Source: an uncultured Caulobacter sp.
GTDB taxonomy: Bacteria; Pseudomonadota; Alphaproteobacteria; Caulobacterales; Caulobacteraceae
Length of the DNA: 64,000 nucleotides
Reading direction: 5' to 3'
Assembly (NCBI GenBank): GCA_937925635.1
Contig: CALALX010000115.1
Span: 13,980 to 77,979 of the forward strand
In this document: positions 16,781 through 23,668 of the stretch, piece after piece
How positions within the stretch are numbered: the stretch's first letter is position 1
Layout: each line of letters opens with the position of its first letter
Made by a program: the position numbers and the translations under genes
Notes under the pieces: generated by a model
The model's database searches: none
Told to the model about the DNA's origin: nothing
Seen by the model: the letters and a program-made list of their open reading frames with translations, nothing else

Positions 16781-17395
16781 TCACGAGGCTGGATCAAGGC
16801 CCGCGGCCAGGGCCAGACGGACCGCCGCCGACAGCGAGCGAACACCGAGTCGATCCATCATATGGGCGCGGTGCAATTCGACCGTGCGCGGACTGAGGCC
16901 GAGGCGATAAGCGATCACCTTGTTCTGGCGGCCGGCCAGCAGCTCCTTCAGCACCTGCCGCTCGCGAGGGCTGAGCCTTGCGACCAGGCTGATGGCGTCG
17001 GCGTGGCGCCCCGGGTCCGGCGCTTCAAGACGACGAAAGCCGGCCTCAAGCGCATCGAAGAGTTCGCTGTCCACGAGCGGCTTTTCGATGAAGTCTACGG
17101 CGCCGGCCTTCATGGCCCGGACGGCCAGCCCTACCTCGGCCTGGCCGGTCAGGATGATCAGCGGCAGGGGCGATCCGATCTCGATCAGGCGAGCCTGGAC
17201 CTCAAGGCCGCTGAGACCCGGCATATGCAGATCGAGCAGCACGCAGCCGGGCGGAACGTCCGGCAAGGCCGCGAGGAAGCTGACGCCATCCTCCCACGTC
17301 TCGACGCGCCAGCCTCGGCCGGCGGCCAGGAGAAAGGCTATGGAGTCGCGAACTGCGACATCGTCGTCCACCACGTGGACGGTGCGATCCGACAT
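16781..17395 (-). CDS. FixJ-family two-component response regulator
   Basis: A 204-residue protein with an intact receiver: acidic residues Asp10-12, phospho-acceptor Asp55 (LLDLHMPG), the Thr of ILTGQ and the Lys of EKPL. A LuxR-type helix-turn-helix follows (LSPRERQVLKELLAGRQNKVIAYRLGLSPRTVELHRAHMM). This is the FixJ/TodT class; no cognate PAS histidine kinase is adjacent, so it is an orphan in this neighbourhood. The start is the ATG at 17395, behind GGAGCCGGGGA. The next gene downstream encodes a 2-TM protein. Confidence 0.9.
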   Translation of the reverse strand: MSDRTVHVVDDDVAVRDSIAFLLAAGRGWRVETWEDGVSFLAALPDVPPGCVLLDLHMPGLSGLEVQARLIEIGSPLPLIILTGQAEVGLAVRAMKAGAVDFIEKPLVDSELFDALEAGFRRLEAPDPGRHADAISLVARLSPRERQVLKELLAGRQNKVIAYRLGLSPRTVELHRAHMMDRLGVRSLSAAVRLALAAGLDPAS

Positions 17396-17526
17396 TCCCC
17401 GGCTCCGCACTCGTCGCGCGGGCCGCAAAGCAGGGCTTCGGACCGCACGCAACCTTTCCTTGCGCACACTTGGCGCCCCACCATAAAGGATGCGTTCGAT
17501 GGGAGTACGGGCTCTGTCTAGATTAA

Positions 17527-17541
17527 TACCCAGTATGGGTA
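17527..17541. promoter_or_regulatory. Inverted repeat upstream of fixJ-type gene
   Basis: TACCCA-GTA-TGGGTA in an A+T-rich patch of the 179-bp region before the regulator gene (minus strand). Candidate operator; the binding protein is unknown. The rest of this gap shows no gene. Confidence 0.4.
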
Positions 17542-17574
17542 CAATTAGGACGGGAATATGCCCAATAATTCGCC

Positions 17575-18441
17575 CTAAAGGGACGTTTCGTGCGAGCCGC
17601 GGTCGACGAGGATGACCAAGCCAGGGCCAGAGTCGGCGGCGGGCAGGTCGCCGGCGATGGTCTGGGCGAGGACGACGCCCTGACCGGCGAACAGTCGCCG
17701 CGCGACGGCCCGTCCGGCGTCGGCCAGCAGCACGAGGTCGGACAGAGTTCGGGGATCGCCCATGACGACCGCCACCGCGCCCCGCGGGTCGTCGCGCCCG
17801 GGCGCGCAGCGGACGTGGCCGATCCGCGGGATGAGGCAGGCCGGCGGCGACGCGGTGCGCAGCATGCGGGAGAAGCGTCGGTCCGGTCCGAGCCAGGCTC
17901 CGGCCTGTGGAAAGTCGCGGCGCAGCGACCACATCAGCGTCGCCATGTCGGCGGCGGTGGTGGTCTGATCGTCCTCGGCCGCCCCTGATACGTTGCTGAA
18001 CCGAGTCCGGGTCATGCCGAGCGCCCGGGCGCGGCCGGTCATCTCGGCGGTGAAACGGCCTTCATTTCCGGCGAGGCGACGGGCCAACGACGCCGCCGCT
18101 TCACCGGAATCCGGACCGCCGAGCGCCTTTACGGCCTCCGCCACGGATCGGGGGCCGTTCGGTCCGGAAAGGAGCTCGTCCAGGCGAAGGCGTCCGGCGT
18201 CGACCGCTTCCGCGACCAGGTAAAGCACCATGAGTTGCGTGGCCGCGCCCGGCGGCTGGGGTCGATCCGCGCCGCTCTGGTAAATGACGCCGCCGTCGCG
18301 GACGTCGACGATGACCGCGCCGAGCCCGCTTGCGGTCGAGTCGATCGTCGGCCCGGCGACGGCCGTGGCGGCCAGGGCGGAGGCGGCGGTGAGGACGGTG
18401 AACAGGCGAAGCGGGCGGCGGTGGGAAGGGTGACGATGCAT
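17575..18441 (-). CDS. DD-carboxypeptidase-like (S11) pseudoenzyme
   Basis: A 288-residue exported protein (signal peptide about residues 11-29). It aligns by eye with DacA/DacC-type D-Ala-D-Ala carboxypeptidases: the LMVLYLVAEAVDAGRLRLDE stretch, the RARALGMTRTRFSNVSG block and a VVMGDP strand. All three catalytic motifs are altered: Ser-x-x-Lys is A66-A-T-Q69, Ser-x-Asn is not found at its place, and Lys-Thr-Gly reads R-I-G. It is therefore probably catalytically dead and may bind peptidoglycan or regulate. It starts 22 bp after the CtrA-like regulator with its own GAGGAG, so the two likely form an operon. Confidence 0.75.
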   Translation of the reverse strand: MHRHPSHRRPLRLFTVLTAASALAATAVAGPTIDSTASGLGAVIVDVRDGGVIYQSGADRPQPPGAATQLMVLYLVAEAVDAGRLRLDELLSGPNGPRSVAEAVKALGGPDSGEAAASLARRLAGNEGRFTAEMTGRARALGMTRTRFSNVSGAAEDDQTTTAADMATLMWSLRRDFPQAGAWLGPDRRFSRMLRTASPPACLIPRIGHVRCAPGRDDPRGAVAVVMGDPRTLSDLVLLADAGRAVARRLFAGQGVVLAQTIAGDLPAADSGPGLVILVDRGSHETSL

Positions 18442-18463
18442 CTTGGCGTCTCCTCGATCTCGG

Positions 18464-19138
18464 TCAGGCGGCCAGGGCGTCGGGGTCGCGCAGCACGAAG
18501 CCACGCCCCTTTTCGGTATGCAGATAGTCGCCGCGGCCACAGGCCTCGCTGAGCTTCTGGCGCAGGCGGCAGACGTAGACGTCGATGACCTTGGCGTGCC
18601 GGTCGGCGAAGGCTCCGTAGAGGTGGTCGAGCAGGGTTTCGCGACGGAGGATGTGGCCCCGGCGAAGGCTCAACGCCTCCAGAAGGGCGTACTCGCGTCC
18701 GGTGACCGAGAGCGGTCGTCCAAGGACGGTGACCGTGCGACGGGCGAGGTCAAGGTGGAGCGGGCCGACATCGACGACGGGCTCGGCCAGCCCATGGACG
18801 CGGCGGACCAGGGCGGCGCACCGCGCGGTAAGCTCTCCCGGCGGGCAGGCGACAGGCACGGCGTCGTCGGCCCCGGCCTCGAGCAGGGCCGCGAGCGAGT
18901 CCGAACTTTCCGCTAGCGCCAGGATCGGGGCGGTCACGCCCCGCCGCCGCAGACCGCTGACTGCTGCGGTGATCGCCGGGGCGGCGCGCCCCGTCAGCAC
19001 CAGAAGGTCCGCCCAGGGCTCGGCCGCCAGCATCGCCGCTTCGTCGAGATCCTCGGCGAGATCGATGCCGAACCGCGTCGTGTCGACGCCGGCGGGCTGG
19101 GTCGCCGCCCCGTTCAGGTCAAGGAAAACCAGGCGCAT
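18464..19138 (-). CDS. CtrA-like regulator with degenerate receiver
   Basis: A 224-residue OmpR/PhoB-type regulator. Its C-terminal winged helix is very CtrA-like (LSVTGREYALLEALSLRRGHIL, LLDHLYGAFADRHAKVIDVYVC, GRGFVLRDP). The receiver has lost its chemistry: the N-terminal acidic cluster reads FLDLN, the phospho-Asp position is Thr49 (LLVLTGR), and the conserved Lys is replaced in ADDAVPVAC. It probably works without phosphorylation as a constitutive or ligand-controlled DNA-binding protein, perhaps on CtrA-type sites. The start at 19138 follows GGGGAGGCGAAG. It precedes the S11 pseudoenzyme. Confidence 0.85.
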   Translation of the reverse strand: MRLVFLDLNGAATQPAGVDTTRFGIDLAEDLDEAAMLAAEPWADLLVLTGRAAPAITAAVSGLRRRGVTAPILALAESSDSLAALLEAGADDAVPVACPPGELTARCAALVRRVHGLAEPVVDVGPLHLDLARRTVTVLGRPLSVTGREYALLEALSLRRGHILRRETLLDHLYGAFADRHAKVIDVYVCRLRQKLSEACGRGDYLHTEKGRGFVLRDPDALAA

Positions 19139-19160
19139 CTTCGCCTCCCCATTGTTGTTT

Positions 19161-19181
19161 CTGACCGTCATCGTCGGTCAG
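19161..19181. promoter_or_regulatory. Inverted repeat upstream of CtrA-like gene
   Basis: CTGACCG-N7-CGGTCAG, perfect 7-bp arms, 22 bp before the CtrA-like start and in the region divergent from the Ada-AlkA gene. Candidate autoregulatory site. Confidence 0.4.
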
Positions 19182-19299
19182 TCGGGGGGTGCTGGCATGA
19201 TGGTAATTCTACCTATGGGGAGACGCCGGGAGGCGGCCGCCGGTCATCCATGTCCGAAAACCGCGAGACTCGCGGCGCGCCAGCGCCGATGATCGCGGC

Positions 19300-20826
19300 A
19301 TGAACCTGCCGCCCATCGATCTCGACCAGGACGCCTGCTATCGCGCCGTCCAGACGCGTGATCCGCGCTGGGACGGCCGCATCTTCGGCTGCGTGAGCTC
19401 GACCGGCATCTACTGCCGCCCGGTCTGCCCGGCGAGGACGCCCAAGCGCGAGAACATGGTCTTCTACCCCTCCGCGGCGGCCTGCGAGGCGGCGGGCTAT
19501 CGCGCCTGCCTGCGCTGCCGGCCGGAGACGGCGCCGGACATGGGCGCCTGGCGCGGCAGTTCGAACACCGTATCCCGCGCCCTGGCGCTGATCGAGCAGG
19601 GCGCCCTCGACTCCTCCAGCGAGACCGGGGGCGACGTCGACGGCCTGGCGGCGCGGCTGGGCGTCGGCGAGCGACAGCTGCGGCGCCTGTTTCGCCAGCA
19701 CCTGGGCGCCTCGCCGATCGGGGTGGCCCAGACGCGGCGCGTGCTGCTGGCCAAGCAGCTGATCCACGAGACCGACCTGCCGATGGCCCAGGTGGCGCTG
19801 GCGGCGGGCTTCGGCTCGGTGCGGCGCTTCAACGAGACCTTCCAGCGACTCTATGACCGGCCGCCGCTGGCCCTGCGCCGGCGGACCGCCGCGCGATCGG
19901 GCGCGGCGGGCGGGGTGACGGTGATGCTGCGCTATCGACCGCCCTATGACTGGGACGGCATGATCGGCTTCCTCGCCGCGCGAGCCATTCCGGGCGTCGA
20001 GGCGGTCAGCGGCGACCGCTATGCGCGGACCATCGCCCTCGACGGCGCCATGGGTACGGTGTCGGTCAGCCGGGCCGACGACAACCGGCTGGCGGTGACG
20101 GTGCGGTTTCCGAAGATGACGGCGCTGCCGTCGATCCTGGCGCGGGTGCGGCGGGTGTTCGACCTGACCGCCGATCCGGAGACCATCGAGGCGCACCTGA
20201 GCCGCGACCCGACCCTGGCGGCGATGATCGCGCGACGGCCGGGCCTGCGCGCGCCAGGGGCCTGGGACGGGCTGGAGCTCGGCGTCCGAGCCATCCTCGG
20301 CCAGCAGATCACCGTGCCGGCGGCCGTGAAGCTTGCCGGGCGGCTGACGGCCGAATACGGCGCGCCGCTGCCGGCGGACTGGGCCGAGCCGGGCCTGACC
20401 CACGCCTTCCCGTCGGCCGAGCGGCTGGCGGCGGCGGACATCGCCTCGCACGGCCTGATGCCCGGCGCCCGGGCCCGCGCGATCAGCGGCCTGGCGGCGG
20501 CGGTGGCGGCCGATCCGAACCTGTTCGGCCCCCGCGCCAGCCTGGACGAGGCGGTGGCCGCCCTGCGCGCCCTGCCGGGCATCGGCGAATGGACGGCGCA
20601 GTACATCGCCATGCGCCAGCTGCGCGAGCCCGACGCCTTCCCGGCGGCGGACGTGGGGCTGATGCGGGCCCTGGCCGACACGGCGGGGGTGCGGCCGACG
20701 CCGGCCGAGCTGCTGGCCCGGGCCGAGGCGTGGCGGCCGTGGCGGGCCTACGCGGCGCTGCACCTGTGGGCCTCCGACCCGGCGGCGCCGGCGAAGGACA
20801 AGGCCGATGCCCGGCAAGCGGCCTGA
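19300..20826 (+). CDS. Ada-AlkA fusion: methyl sensor plus 3-methyladenine glycosylase
   Basis: A 508-residue, three-part protein. Residues 1-80 are the Ada N-terminal Zn/methylphosphotriester domain with Cys38 in its GIYCRPVC segment and a later CLRC pair. Residues 95-190 are an AraC helix-turn-helix pair (DGLAARLGVGERQLRRLF, MAQVALAAGFGSVRRFNETF). Residues 200-508 are an AlkA-type HhH-GPD glycosylase (LRALPGIGEWTAQYIAMR, catalytic Asp in AADVGLMRAL). It senses alkyl phosphotriesters and excises alkylated purines. The ogt gene overlaps its 3' end by 20 bp, so both are translated from one message. Confidence 0.93.
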   Translation: MNLPPIDLDQDACYRAVQTRDPRWDGRIFGCVSSTGIYCRPVCPARTPKRENMVFYPSAAACEAAGYRACLRCRPETAPDMGAWRGSSNTVSRALALIEQGALDSSSETGGDVDGLAARLGVGERQLRRLFRQHLGASPIGVAQTRRVLLAKQLIHETDLPMAQVALAAGFGSVRRFNETFQRLYDRPPLALRRRTAARSGAAGGVTVMLRYRPPYDWDGMIGFLAARAIPGVEAVSGDRYARTIALDGAMGTVSVSRADDNRLAVTVRFPKMTALPSILARVRRVFDLTADPETIEAHLSRDPTLAAMIARRPGLRAPGAWDGLELGVRAILGQQITVPAAVKLAGRLTAEYGAPLPADWAEPGLTHAFPSAERLAAADIASHGLMPGARARAISGLAAAVAADPNLFGPRASLDEAVAALRALPGIGEWTAQYIAMRQLREPDAFPAADVGLMRALADTAGVRPTPAELLARAEAWRPWRAYAALHLWASDPAAPAKDKADARQAA

Positions 20827-21433
20827 GCGCCCGGCGCGGCTCCTGCGGGACCTGATCGACACGCCGATTGCGCAGATGCAACTGTTCTGGGACGACGACG
20901 GCCGGGTGCGGGTGCTCGACTTCGACAGAGACAGCCCGCGCACCGCCCGGCTGGTGCGGACCTGGTATCGCGACGTGCCGGTCGAGGCGGGCGCCGCGCC
21001 CGCGGCGGTCTCCGAGGCCCTGAGCGCCTACTTCGAGGGCGAGATGGCGGCGCTGGACCGCGTGCCCTGGCGGACGATCGGCTCCGACTTCCAGCAAACC
21101 GTCTGGCGAGCCCTGCGCGACATCCCGGCGGGAACGACCACGACCTATGCGGCCCTGGCGGCGCGGATCGGCCGGCCGACCGCGGTGCGGGCGGTGGGCG
21201 CCGCCAACGGAGCCAACCCGGTCGGCGTTGTGATCCCCTGCCATCGGGTGATCGGCGCGGACGGGGGCCTCACCGGCTACGGCGGCGGTCTCGACCGCAA
21301 GCGCTGGCTGCTGAACCATGAGCGGGCTTCGACCGGGCGCGAGATCGAACAGGCCGCGAACACGCCCGTCCCGCACCGGGATACCGCCGCTCTCCCGCCA
21401 GGCGATACCGTCGGAAAATCAATCGGACGCTGA
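20807..21433 (+). CDS. ogt: Methylated-DNA-protein-cysteine methyltransferase
   Basis: A 208-residue suicide repair enzyme that takes alkyl groups from O6-alkylguanine. The active-site PCHRVIG is intact, preceded by the helix-turn-helix DNA-reading segment (TTYAALAARIGRPTAVRAVGAANGAN) and followed by GGLDRKRWLL. About 35 residues at the C-terminus go beyond the usual length. Overlap with the Ada-AlkA gene indicates translational coupling; together they supply all activities of a classical Ada plus AlkA. Confidence 0.93.
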   Translation: MPGKRPERPARLLRDLIDTPIAQMQLFWDDDGRVRVLDFDRDSPRTARLVRTWYRDVPVEAGAAPAAVSEALSAYFEGEMAALDRVPWRTIGSDFQQTVWRALRDIPAGTTTTYAALAARIGRPTAVRAVGAANGANPVGVVIPCHRVIGADGGLTGYGGGLDRKRWLLNHERASTGREIEQAANTPVPHRDTAALPPGDTVGKSIGR

Positions 21434-21442
21434 CGAGGCGGC

Positions 21443-21470
21443 TTGAACAAAACGCGAACGTCGATAATTT
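21443..21470 (+). promoter_or_regulatory. Promoter of the cupin gene
   Basis: TTGAAC, 16 bp, TAATTT. The -35/spacer contains a LexA-type box and the -10 overlaps a CtrA-like box, both listed separately. The start codon is 29 bp further. Confidence 0.45.
21445..21459. promoter_or_regulatory. LexA-type (SOS) box upstream of cupin gene
   Basis: GAAC-AAAACGC-GAAC, exact fit to the alphaproteobacterial GTTC/GAAC-N7 direct repeat, placed between the candidate -35 and -10. It is the second such box in the window, after uvrB. Confidence 0.5.
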
Positions 21471-21483
21471 AGGAATGGTTAAC
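21468..21483. promoter_or_regulatory. CtrA-like box upstream of cupin gene
   Basis: TTTA-GGAATGG-TTAAC differs from the CtrA consensus TTAA-N7-TTAAC at one base and overlaps the -10 region, a position where CtrA usually represses. Confidence 0.35.
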
Positions 21484-21499
21484 GGAGATCCGCCCGACC

Positions 21500-21958
21500 A
21501 TGCCGAAGATCGACCTCGACGCCGCGCCCGAATACAGCGGGACCGGCTATCCGCCGCCCTATGACGCGGTCTGCAAGCATCGCCGGGCCCGGCTGCTGGC
21601 CGAGGCCGCGGGCCTGACGCTGGTCGGGATCAATCTGATGACCCTGCCGCCCGGACAATGGTCGTCGCAGCGCCACTGGCACGCGGACGAGGACGAGTTC
21701 GTCTGGGTGGTGGCCGGCGAGGTCGTGCTGGTCGAGGATGACGGCGAGACGCTGCTGCGGGCCGGCGACTGCGCGGCCTGGAAGGCCGGCGTCGCCGTCG
21801 GCCACTGCCTGCAGAACCGCTCGGACCGGGACGCCGTCCTGCTGCAGGTGGGCAATCCGACCAACGCGGCGACCGAGACGGTCGACTATCCCGACATCGA
21901 CCTGATCATCCGCCCCGGCGGCAAGGGCTACCGACGCCGGGACGGGACGTTGTACTAG
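21500..21958 (+). CDS. Cupin-domain protein
   Basis: A 152-residue single-domain cupin. Motif 1 is RHWHADEDEFVWVVAGE (metal-binding His and Glu), followed by LLRAGDCAAWKAGVAVGH (motif 2 region with the last His). Such small cupins often bind sugars or act as isomerases or sensors; the substrate is unknown. ACGGAGATCC precedes the ATG. Its promoter region carries SOS- and CtrA-like boxes. The stop codon forms part of a hairpin repeat. Confidence 0.85.
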   Translation: MPKIDLDAAPEYSGTGYPPPYDAVCKHRRARLLAEAAGLTLVGINLMTLPPGQWSSQRHWHADEDEFVWVVAGEVVLVEDDGETLLRAGDCAAWKAGVAVGHCLQNRSDRDAVLLQVGNPTNAATETVDYPDIDLIIRPGGKGYRRRDGTLY

Positions 21959-22006
21959 AGCACGATGGCATCAGACGGAATCGTCTGATGGCTGAATCGT
22001 GCTCTA
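21956..22006. repeat. TAGAGC-type hairpin repeat 1
   Basis: Nested inverted repeat: outer TAGAGCACGAT/ATCGTGCTCTA and inner ATCAGACG/CGTCTGAT. It starts at the cupin stop codon (TAG is the first arm). It belongs to a palindrome type common between alphaproteobacterial genes and may terminate transcription. Confidence 0.7.
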
Positions 22007-22018
22007 GAATCAAAGATG

Positions 22019-22069
22019 TAGAGCCTGATTCAGGGTTCAGATTGTTCCATCTGAACCCATCAGGCTCTA
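22019..22069. repeat. TAGAGC-type hairpin repeat 2
   Basis: Tandem relative of the previous hairpin: outer TAGAGCCTGAT/ATCAGGCTCTA and inner GGGTTCAGAT/ATCTGAACCC. It lies 13 bp before the stop of the convergent TPR-like gene, so the pair may act as a two-sided terminator. Confidence 0.7.
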
Positions 22070-22082
22070 GCGCGTCAAGCGG

Positions 22083-23645
22083 TCAGAACCAGCCGAACAT
22101 GGTCCCCGACAGCGGGACCTCGGGCGAGCGGCCGGCTTCGGCGATCGCCTTCTGGACGTCCGGGCGGGCGATCATGGCGTCGCGACGGCGCAGCAGCTCG
22201 GCCTGGAACGGGCCGACCGCGGGCGGGGCCCGAACGGCGCGGGCGGCGCCCAGGGCGTCCCACTTGAGCGTGGGGTCGCGCAGGCGCTGGATGAACAGGG
22301 CGGCCGCCTCCTCGGTCCGGTCCAGGCACAGCAGGGCCTTGGCCAGCGGCTCGACGCCGTGGCTCTGGTTGAACAGCAGCTGCGGCAGGTAGGACCAGGC
22401 GGCGGAGGGATTCGTCTTCGACAGGGCGCAGGCGCGTTCAGCGCCGAGCCACTGGGCGCCGTAGGGCGAGACGTCAGCGGGGCCCAGGTCGCGCAGCAGG
22501 ACCAGCGCCTCGCCATGGCGGCCCATGCCGTTCAGCCGTGCGGCCCAATCGAGTCGCTGGGAGACGCCGCCGTCGCCGTTCTCGCCCACCAGCATGGCGT
22601 CCTTGAACACCCCTTCGGCCTCCGACGGCCGCCCGACGTCCAGAAGGGCGAAGGCGAGCTCGCCCAGCGAGGGGCCGCCGAAGGCCTCGATATCGGCGAA
22701 GCCGCCCTCTTCGGCCATTCGGGCGCGAAGGCCCTGGCCGAAGTCGATGGCCTCGTCATAGCGTCCAAGCAGGCGCAGCCGCCGCTGGACCCAAACCGCC
22801 AGTCGCAGCGATTCCGGGTTGTCCTCGGCGATCTTCCGGCGCGCGACGAGCTCCGCCTCCGCCAGCCGCCGCCAGTCGAAGCGCCCCGCCGCCTGGTATT
22901 TGGCCCACAGCGGAGCATAGGCCCGATCCTCGGCGACCAGCAGCAGGGTGTCGATCTCGTCCGCCCGCGCCAACGCCGCCTCGGCGCCGCCCAGGTCGCC
23001 CGCCGCCGCCCGCTCGTCGGCGCGCAGCAGGGCCCAGGTGTTGCGCGCGGCGCGGGCGCTGGTCTCGTCGGTCCAGGTCACGCCGGCCAGCTTGTCGAGC
23101 AACTCTCGATAGACGGGCTTGTCGCTCGCCGCGCCGGTGATGATCGGCGTCAGGTAGGGCTCCCACCAGGCGCTGACCCGGGCCGGGTCATTGTCGATCA
23201 CCGTGATCAGCCGCCGGGCGGCCGGGACCGGCTTGTCGTCGGCCAGATCGGCGTCGATCAGCACCGCATTGACGGCGGCGACCAGCGACGGATCGTCGGC
23301 GAGGGGTTCCAGCCGGCGGACGAGGGCGAGCACCTCCGGTTCGCGCGTCTCAGCCTCGCCACAGGCGATCACGGCCCGCAGGACCCGGCGCCGGGTATCG
23401 GCCGGCAGCCGGTCGAAGCCCGGCCGCGCCGATGGGCCCAGCAACCGCTGCAGTTGCGCGCCGCAGGCCGCGCTGTCGCTGACGTGCGAGCCGGGCAGCA
23501 GGGCGTTGACCTCGCGGTCGAAGGCCAGAAGCTCCCGCGCGCTGGGGACGCTGGGTCGGGTCGTTCGGTCCGGGGCGGCGACCGCTCCGATCGGCTGCGA
23601 CAGCAGCAGCGCCAGCGCCGCCGCACCGATGACATGAAGACGCAT
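22083..23645 (-). CDS. Exported TPR-like protein, paralogue 1
   Basis: A 520-residue protein with a Sec signal peptide (MRLHVIGAAALALLLSQPIGAVAA). The mature part is built of helical pairs with TPR-like spacing (YDEAIDFGQGLRARMAEEGG, GELAFALLDVGRPSEAEGVF, HGEALVLLRDLGPADVSPYG). It ends PLSGTMFGWF, matching the end of the next gene's product (PLTGDYWGGF). The two proteins match along their length (TDETSARAARNTWAL versus TNEASRRAAENTWAL), so they arose by tandem duplication. Function unknown; probably a periplasmic scaffold. Confidence 0.75.
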   Translation of the reverse strand: MRLHVIGAAALALLLSQPIGAVAAPDRTTRPSVPSARELLAFDREVNALLPGSHVSDSAACGAQLQRLLGPSARPGFDRLPADTRRRVLRAVIACGEAETREPEVLALVRRLEPLADDPSLVAAVNAVLIDADLADDKPVPAARRLITVIDNDPARVSAWWEPYLTPIITGAASDKPVYRELLDKLAGVTWTDETSARAARNTWALLRADERAAAGDLGGAEAALARADEIDTLLLVAEDRAYAPLWAKYQAAGRFDWRRLAEAELVARRKIAEDNPESLRLAVWVQRRLRLLGRYDEAIDFGQGLRARMAEEGGFADIEAFGGPSLGELAFALLDVGRPSEAEGVFKDAMLVGENGDGGVSQRLDWAARLNGMGRHGEALVLLRDLGPADVSPYGAQWLGAERACALSKTNPSAAWSYLPQLLFNQSHGVEPLAKALLCLDRTEEAAALFIQRLRDPTLKWDALGAARAVRAPPAVGPFQAELLRRRDAMIARPDVQKAIAEAGRSPEVPLSGTMFGWF

Positions 23646-23668
23646 GAGGTCCCCCAACCCCTTTGAAC

